Shown here piece by piece: positions 57,390 through 64,000 of a stretch of 64,000 nt of DNA; the stretch's first letter is position 1, and every line of letters starts with the position of its first letter. The translations under genes were made by a program, and so were the position numbers. The DNA comes from Paragorgia papillata. Taxonomy: Eukaryota; Cnidaria; Anthozoa; Scleralcyonacea; Coralliidae. The stretch covers positions 5,251,001 to 5,315,000 of the forward strand of contig JAWNZC010000473.1 in the NCBI GenBank assembly GCA_035771165.1, written 5' to 3'. The notes under the pieces were generated by a model, which was not told the DNA's origin, ran no database searches, and saw only the letters and a list, made by a program, of their open reading frames with translations.

Positions 57390-58407
57390 AGGTTATCAAT
57401 ATGGCGCCTTCGTCAATTTTCTTGACTCTTGTTCACTCTCGAGGGATTTCTGGTGAAGAAAAATTTCGAGTTTGTCTGCTATCTAGGGGACAGTGGTTTG
57501 TGCATAACAGAGAGTAAAAATTGATCAATTTAGAATAGCGCTTTCCTCCAAACGACAAACGTTGACCTCCTCGGATGACTTGGCGTCGGAAATATTGAGT
57601 ATCGCCTCGGAACAAATGTTTTATACAGGTATTAAGCTTATAAAGCATTTTTATAGTACTGAAGCGTCTGTGTAGGAAATGTACGTTTATTTTAGCCAGA
57701 CTATTTTATTCTTCTTGTGGATGTTTCGGAGACAGAACTGAGAAGATTTGACTGAAATTTACAGTGTTATTAAAATTTTACTCTTGCCTCTACTGACAGT
57801 CTGTATACACTATTTACATGTATATATAAATATATTTCTGAAACTCATTAATAATTCATGAGGAAAATTCAGAGGTTTAATCAATGTCTGTTCACCCCGA
57901 TTACAGAACTGATATCAGTGCCTCTAAATGTGATACAGAACTGTTTAACAAAAGATCAGTTCTGTAGCACATTTTATACAGACACTGATATCAGTTCTGT
58001 AGCAATTTATAGTGTACAGACACTTTGCTTTCAACTATCTTGAGTGAGGTACGCTGGTAGCATCCTCATACAAAATGAAGATGCAAACATTTGGTGAACA
58101 ACATTTGTTGAAAAACAAGTGATGATCAGAATGGTTATTTATGGTACATCACTTAGAATATAAAATGTAGGACTAATGCTAAATCAAAGCGCATCACTAA
58201 TTTATTAATCGTAGCCTATTAAACCTTACCTAGAAGGTTTATCAGCTCTTAACATGATGTAACTTAAAACGTGTTTTAGAAGTAATTTACAGAATTTGTG
58301 TCCGTTCTGTACCGGGATACATACAGGTTCTTGGCTTCACCTCATGTTTATATACCCCCAATACAGAATGGCCACTCATTCTGTAAATAGTACATATGCA
58401 TTATACA

Positions 58408-58409
<2 letters not shown>
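57390..58409. other. Intergenic, no gene recognised
   Basis: An ORF at 57224-57517 runs out of the repeat and is not convincing. At 57900-57985 an acagaactgatatcagtg-type sequence is repeated in direct and inverted form. The rest is AT-rich. Confidence 0.4.
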
Positions 58410-58452
<43 letters not shown>

Positions 58453-58770
58453 TGAGTTTTGGTTCACGAAATGTTAGAGAGTGCTCAATAGTGAATACCA
58501 TATATAGATAGAGCAAAATACAAAGTATGAAGTATAGTTTTACCTTAAAGTCTTCGCTACCAGAGGTTTCACCCTAAACGGGATCCTAAACACCTGATCA
58601 TCCTGTTTAGGGTGAAACCTCTGGTAGCGAAGACTTTAAGGTAAAACTATACTTCATACTTTATATATCTATATATATATATATACATACTGTACACTAG
58701 TATACACTAGAGGCAAGAGTAAAATTTCTATATATATATTATCTATATATATTATCTATATATATATATA
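58410..58770. mobile_element. Penelope-like tail: (TA)n plus palindrome
   Basis: (TA)n at 58410-58451 is followed by a tail sharing gagtgctcaata with 39738. Then comes a near-perfect palindrome, 58520-58578 against 58606-58664 (agtatagttttaccttaaag mirrored), then more TA-rich repeats. The geometry matches the other Penelope-like inverted ends here. No coding sequence remains. Confidence 0.6.
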
Positions 58771-59370
58771 TAAATGGGGTCACCACTTAATCCTTTAACT
58801 CCCACCATGTCAGGCGGTCTTTCCCTGATGAGTAAAATCATCTGGCATTAGACAGAGTACATGTAAAAAATAGAAAGTGCCAAATGGCACCAATGGGAAT
58901 GAAATGGTTAAATGTGGATATCTTCCCAAAATTTATAAGATTTTATGTACAGTACATGTAATTTGTATAGAAAAATAGGGTCACCACTTAATGTCGGTAT
59001 CTCCCTGAGATTAAAATTATTGACAAATGGGGTCACCCCTTACATGTACATGTAATGTGGGTATCACCCTGAAATTAAAATTATAGGAAAATGAGGTCAC
59101 CACTTAACCCTTTTTCTACTAGGTCACCCTAAACCAGCCACTTTGTTATTTAACTCTGTCTAACACCAGAAGATTTTACTCATCAAATGAGAACCCCTAG
59201 GAGGGAAAGGGTTAATGTGGGTGTCTCCACAACATTAAATAAGTGCAGAATGATATCAAAATATTGAGTCACCACATAGATTGGGTATCTCCCTGAAATT
59301 AGAATTATGAAGAAATGGGGTCACCATATCTCCCTGAAATTAAGATTATGGGAAAATGGTGTCATTTAAT
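58771..59370. repeat. Degenerate ~60-bp repeats (ggggtcaccacttaat)
   Basis: aatggggtcaccacttaatg with gtatctccctgaaattaaaa recurs about seven times between 58771 and 59370. Single inverted echoes (attaagtggtgactccattt) are at 60056 and 61250. Two copies are interrupted by related inserts holding a ttactcat...gagtaaaatc motif (58795-58910 and 59105-59215). Confidence 0.75.
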
Positions 59371-59553
59371 GTGGGTACAGTATCTTCTGGAAATGAAATA
59401 TATGAGAGACTCAACGTTTTGACACAAGGTTTTTATCCAGTTAGAATGGTTGATAGTTGGGCCTGTACAGTATTTATATTTGTGTGTGTGTCTAATTACC
59501 ACAACACAATTTCTGTTGCTACAGTATATAAAGGGGATATTACACAGTGGTGA

Positions 59554-59665
59554 GAAGATATGGATTTTATGTTTGAGTGGCAAGGACAATATCTTACGAG
59601 TGAGCACAGCAAACAAGTGAGATATTGCTCTTGCCACAAGAACATAAAATCCATATCTTTGAGAA
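59554..59665. repeat. Palindrome (aagatatggattttatgttt)
   Basis: The left half 59554-59608 pairs with 59611-59662 (aacataaaatccatatcttt). It could form a hairpin of about 50 bp stem. Confidence 0.8.
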
Positions 59666-59924
59666 ACCATGTAATGTTCTATTTATTATATGGACAATGA
59701 AATTATGAGTGGAACAGGAAGTGATGTTGATAAACTGGGTTTAATGCAAAAACTACAACCACTTGACCTAAAACTCTGAGAAAATACAAATGAAAAATAC
59801 AACAGCTTATTCGAATACGTCATTTTACGTGAAAAAATGAGAATTTACTTGATTCAAAACTTACAACAAAAGCCATAAATTTTGATTTGTCAATACAGTA
59901 TGTCTCTTGCCAGTGTTACATACG

Positions 59925-61540
59925 AGAAATACACCACTCAGTTCCCAGATGTAGTGAAATATGGATTCTACGAGTGTTTTAGTTGCTAGAAAAAACTCTT
60001 CTCCATATAATAATTAAACTGTAATATCCACTTTAATTAGTATGTATCTAATCTACATTAAGTGGTGACTCCATTTTTTTATAATTTTAATTTTGAGGAG
60101 ATATCCACAAGTTTTGTGAGTGGTAGCCAGGGTTTATAATGACAGTTTTTTTATTTAATCCAAAGTAAAAATATATGCCACATGTGTCTTATCCTTGACA
60201 TGGTTGCCTGCAAAAACTGTTTTGAAACAATTTTATATTGAACAAATTTTTAGATTTTTAATAAGGATTTATATATATTCTCTATAAGTATTAAGCTTAA
60301 ATTGTATTATGGGCATGTAATAATTATGTAAATACACCACTCGCTTCCCGGGTGTAGTGAAATATCGATTCTACGAATGTTTTAGTCATACATGTCCAAC
60401 ATAAGCATCGGATGACGGATCGTAACGATCGGTAAAAGGGCGTTGCAGATCACACGTACCGTATACCATCTGTATTCCGATAGTCACGGACCGACATCAC
60501 GTGATACAGATGGTAGGCACTTAGTAAATATATACGTTTCAGATGGTACGGATCGTACGGACCGTGACATCTGCATTCGGATGGTCACGGATCGATATCA
60601 CATGATACAGATGGTAGAAATCGAGCATTACACGGCATAATGCCACAACTATATCACAATGTTGCCTCGTTCTTTATAAATCTCAGGCGCACGTCAAGTA
60701 CGAAATATTCGTGACTCGAACATTACACAGCATAATGCCACTAGTATATCACAATGTTGCCTCGTTCTTTATAAAACTCCGGCGTACGTCAAGTACGAAA
60801 TATTCGTGACTAGAGCATCACACGGCATCGTGACCATCCGAATACAGATGCCACGGTCCATATGATCCGTACCATCTGAACTATCTGCACTATCATACAT
60901 ATGTACAACATCTCAGAGTCACGTGTATTTACTAAGTCTAAACCACCTGTATCATGTGATGTCGGTCCGTGACCATCCGAATACAGATGCCACGGTCCGT
61001 ACGATCCGTACCATCTGAACCATCTGCACTATCATACATACAACATCTGAGAGCAGCGTATATTTACTAAGTGTCTACCATCTGTATCACCTGATGTCGG
61101 TCCGTGACCATCGGAACACAGATGCTACGGTACGTACGATCTGCAACGCCCTTTTACCGATCGTTACGGTCCGACATCCGATGCCTATGTTGGACATAGC
61201 TCGTTTTAGTTGCTAGTAAAATACTCTTCTCCGTATAATATCTAATCTACATTAAGTGGTGACTCCATTTTTTCATAATTTTAATTTTGAGGAGATATCC
61301 ACAGGTTTTGTCAGTGGTACGTAACCAGAGTTTATAATGACAGTTTTTTTATTTAAACCAAAGTAAAAATATACGCCATGTCTTATCCTTGACATGGTTG
61401 CCAGCAAAAACTGTTTTGAAATTTATATTGAACAAATTTTTAGATTTTTAATAAGGATTTATATTATATATTCTCTATAAGTATAGCTTAAATTGTATTA
61501 TGGGCATGTAATCATTATATATATAATTTGATCATGTGTA
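59925..61540. repeat. Tandem duplication of ~400 bp, second copy interrupted
   Basis: Copy 1 is 59925-60328. Copy 2 is 60329-60387 plus 61203-61520. Shared landmarks in order: aatacaccact, gtagtgaaatat, gttttagt, cttctcc, aatctacattaagtggtgac, ccttgacatggttgcc, ttgtattatgggcatgtaat. The insertion in copy 2 is the 815-bp element below. Confidence 0.88.
60388..61202. mobile_element. 815-bp inverted-repeat element with 8-bp target duplication
   Basis: The ends catacatgtccaacataagc and the inverted gcctatgttggacatagctc, with arms of about 150 bp, are flanked by gttttagt (60380-60387, 61203-61210). The empty site, a single gttttagt, is at 59976-59983 in the neighbouring tandem copy. The body consists of repeated accatctgtat, gtcacggaccgacatcac and cgtacggaccgtg-type blocks in both orientations. 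It is non-coding. The 8-bp duplication fits hAT or P superfamilies; the terminus alone does not decide. Confidence 0.88.
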
Positions 61541-62595
61541 ATATACAGTAAAGAGCCTTTTTCAGGGAATGACATTTGTCCTTGTACACCACCAACGCGG
61601 GGGTTATCACGTCAAGTGAAAATGATGTATTTGTGTATTCTAGTTAAATTCTGGCCAATTGTAACTATACTAAGTTCTATTTCTTTCTTTGTTTTGTTTT
61701 TTTCAGTTCCTTAGTACTTTCCATCATTTGGATTAAATGATACTCAATCTGCTTTACTACTGTCATAGTTTTCCTATTGACTTATTTTGAAGACGTCGGT
61801 GAATTTACTTTTGAAAGACCAAAATATAAGGAAGAGTGCTTCAGTGCATGTTATATTGCCAAATTCGAGAGCTTCATACTGACGTTTTTAAGCAAAAACC
61901 ATCGTCGGAGTAAACGGTTGATCAGAGTGAACATGCATGGTTTATTCTTGCAAATTGTGTGTATTAATTGTATATTTACGATGGCCCGCAATGGTAAAAC
62001 ACAACTCCAAAATTTCGATGTTGACTGCTCATAAATAGATTATTTGCCTACAGTACAAACAAAAACTGTTGCTTTTACTTATTACATGTATATCCAACTA
62101 CAGTAGGGGAAATACATAACATCATATTCTCTTTCAATGATAGAAGAGCAAGTCGGCCTTATAGTATTCCTACGTTTATACTAAAAATATTGAGTAATGG
62201 ACAGTAATATTATATTCTTAATATTATATTCTTTGAGATATTATTTAATTTTCCCCCTATCAGGTATACATGTACCCTGGTCCATTAAAGACCATTATGT
62301 TCTACACCCCCCCCCCCCACCCCACCCCCGAAATGCTCAATTTCAAAGGGGTGCCAATTACTCGATTAGTGCCTTGCTGCAGTGGGATGCGACGCGGCTT
62401 TTCATTGAAAATGTCAATCACATTTCTAATGTCTAGCTTCCTTGGATTTATTGGATTTCCCCCCGTTATTTTCTATAATTTTAAATGTATTTGTATAATA
62501 AAACGTCCACTTCATCCCTAAATTTATATGACACCTTCCAGGTTTGATAAAATGCGCTATTGAAAACACGATTTAAAACTTTTAAATCTTTCTTC
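61541..62595. other. Intergenic; one unassigned ORF
   Basis: The ORF 61777-62034 (+, 85 residues) has a plausible composition (ERPKYKEECFSACYIAKFES, KNHRRSKRLIR) but no recognised domain. A C run lies at 62308-62318. The rest is AT-rich. Confidence 0.35.
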
Positions 62596-62760
62596 AAAGT
62601 ACCGTCGGAATGCAGGAAATGCCATTTCAGAGGTCCAAATTAAAAAAATTTTCCGGGTCACCCTAGGAATGGTTTGACTAAGGTGAAAAAAATTCTAGAT
62701 CCGCCCCTGCAGCACCCCCCCTGCAGCACCCCCCCTACCAGATCAAGCTGGATCCATCAC
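62596..62760. repeat. Fragment of the dispersed ttttccgg repeat
   Basis: gtaccgtcggaatgcaggaa, atgccatttcagag and aaaattttccgggtcaccct resemble 17185-17240. They are followed by two ctgcagcacccccc direct repeats (62708, 62722). Confidence 0.6.
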
Positions 62761-63277
62761 TGCACCAATCTTGCTTTCATCTTGGAGTAATCTAATAGCG
62801 TACCGTCCAGCTGCTATTAATAGCACAAAAAGCGGACAAACAAAGCAAAATTGACTTTCAAATCATTGAAAAATGAGCCATTATCCATTGTTCGAAGTGC
62901 AAGAATTGTGGGTAAAAGCGGACAAACATCAATCCTGACGTCATCACGACGGAGTGCTAGTGAAGCCCAACCAATAAAAACACTTGCCTAACAGATTTAG
63001 CCCCCTAACAGATTTATAGTAATCGAAATATATAGAGAATAATACATGAATGCGCGGGTCAACACGAGAAATAAATTTCATATTTCCAAGCATTCATGTA
63101 TTGTTCTGTTTATTATATAAAAAACAGTCCTTTTCCCCCACAAAAATAGAGCAGTAAACTCTAATACGTTTCACGATAATCGACACATGTGAGATTATCA
63201 TGAATAATCACATGTGAGATCGTTTTTATTAGTGGCAGAAACATCAATAAAACACCGCTCTATTTTATATAATAAAG
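62761..63277. other. Intergenic with small inverted repeats
   Basis: acatgtgagattatcatgaa and a nearby inverted/direct tcacatgtgagatc (63185-63220), and catgaatgc...gcattcatgt (63046, 63091), form short hairpins. They may be remnants of a MITE. No gene is seen. Confidence 0.45.
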
Positions 63278-63437
63278 TAAGGTTAGATATACTGCCGAAA
63301 CAGAGAACGTAGGAGTCTAACGTTTCGAGCGAAGGCCCTTCCTCTGCAGAGAGAAGGGTCTTCGCTCGAAACGTTAGACTCCTACGTTCTCTGTTTCGGC
63401 AGTATACCCAACCTTACTATATGTACTATGTACTATA

Positions 63438-63491
<54 letters not shown>

Positions 63492-63492
63492 C
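63278..63492. mobile_element. Penelope-like tail: palindrome plus (TA)n
   Basis: A near-perfect palindrome, 63278-63341 against 63354-63417 (agaacgtaggagtctaacgt mirrored), is followed at once by (TA)n at 63433-63491. The ttcgctcgaaacgttagact motif is common in the 3' region of Penelope-like elements of marine invertebrates (recalled, not searched). No coding sequence remains. Confidence 0.6.
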
Positions 63493-63587
63493 CAGGCACA
63501 GTGCTACAAAGCGGTGCCCTCACCCTGTGGCGTTCAAAACATCGCGTTAAGAATGTCCCGTCAAAAATGTCGCTTGCTATTGATTCC

Positions 63588-63653
63588 GAACGAACGAACG
63601 AACGAACGAACGAACGAACGAACGAACGAACGAACGAACGAACGAACGAACGA
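63588..63653. repeat. (GAAC)n microsatellite
   Basis: About 16 uninterrupted copies of gaac/aacg. Confidence 0.95.
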
Positions 63654-63737
63654 AGTCACAAGCGGTTTGAAAGTTAGCTGCGCCCGCAAGCTAACTTTCA
63701 AGGCACCGCAATATTTTAACAGGGAGCCCATGTCACC

Positions 63738-64000
63738 AAAGTGTTTTTCAATAGGTACCTATAATAACAATAATGTATACGGGGTAACATAAATGAAATA
63801 TGAAGTAAATACAAGATAACAAGATATGGTTATATATATATATATATAGACGTTATATATAATAGACGTTTGGTGGTCGTTCGTCCAGCTCAATTACTCA
63901 GAAAAGATTTTAGCGTTTGCATGAGAATAAGATGTAGTTAAAGTGATATGATAAGTTGTACGTATACATGTGCATGTGGTACGTTTGCGAACTTGGTGTA
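63738..64000. repeat. ~255-bp direct repeat, copy 2 (cut by window edge)
   Basis: Matches 52025-52282 almost base for base from caataggtacctataataac to acgtttgcgaacttggtgta, with a longer TA run. It continues past the window end. Confidence 0.9.

Noticed and set aside
63421..63792. 123-residue ORF with repeated NERT peptides
   Set aside because: It is a translation of (TA)n followed by the (GAAC)n microsatellite.

Overview
The window looks like nuclear DNA of a marine invertebrate, most likely an anthozoan cnidarian. It is AT-rich and intron-bearing, and is packed with inverted-repeat DNA transposons, Crypton, Helitron and Penelope remnants of the kind common in corals and anemones. The species cannot be fixed from the sequence. 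No rRNA, tRNA, bacterial operon or CRISPR array was seen.

Only one host gene is convincingly intact: a METTL27 (WBSCR27)-like class I methyltransferase on the + strand. It has three exons (28542-28640, 37581-37944, 41670-41866), encodes 219 residues and has a candidate poly(A) signal at 41951. Its introns (8.9 and 3.7 kb) are mostly repeats.

Region by region. 1-5.6 kb: an old fold-back element holding a P-type element (2321-4915), whose left tip was hit by a 1.0-kb Mutator-type (MULE) element (1291-2312). 5.8-9.9 kb: a P-type element (5819-8165) with a MULE nested in it (6349-7946), then an inverted MULE sister (8262-9863). 11.6-16.7 kb: a decayed Helitron on the minus strand (protease-like, HUH nuclease and PIF1 helicase parts). 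17.2-18.2 kb: another fold-back element. 18.6-24.8 kb: a large element with about 0.8-kb inverted arms, enclosing a second inverted-repeat element with a frameshifted Mutator transposase. 24.8-28.0 kb: a P-type element with an exact 8-bp target duplication and the tail of a transposase. 28.5-41.9 kb: the methyltransferase gene, with gypsy RNase H, MITE, Harbinger and Penelope remnants in its introns. 42.0-48.7 kb: hairpin-tipped inverted arms around a nearly complete but dead Crypton tyrosine recombinase and a truncated LINE. 48.9-52.9 kb: several MITEs and a third hairpin. 53.25-55.0 kb: a satellite of about 187 bp. 56.1-57.4 kb: another MULE copy inside a repeat that preserves the empty site of the 8.3-kb MULE. 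58-64 kb: Penelope tails, a tandem duplication with an 815-bp element inserted in one copy, microsatellites, and a repeat that also occurs at 52.0 kb.

The most informative content is the insertion history. Nested elements, target-site duplications and in-window empty sites define several transposon families and their order of arrival without a database search. No complete, evidently active transposase was found.
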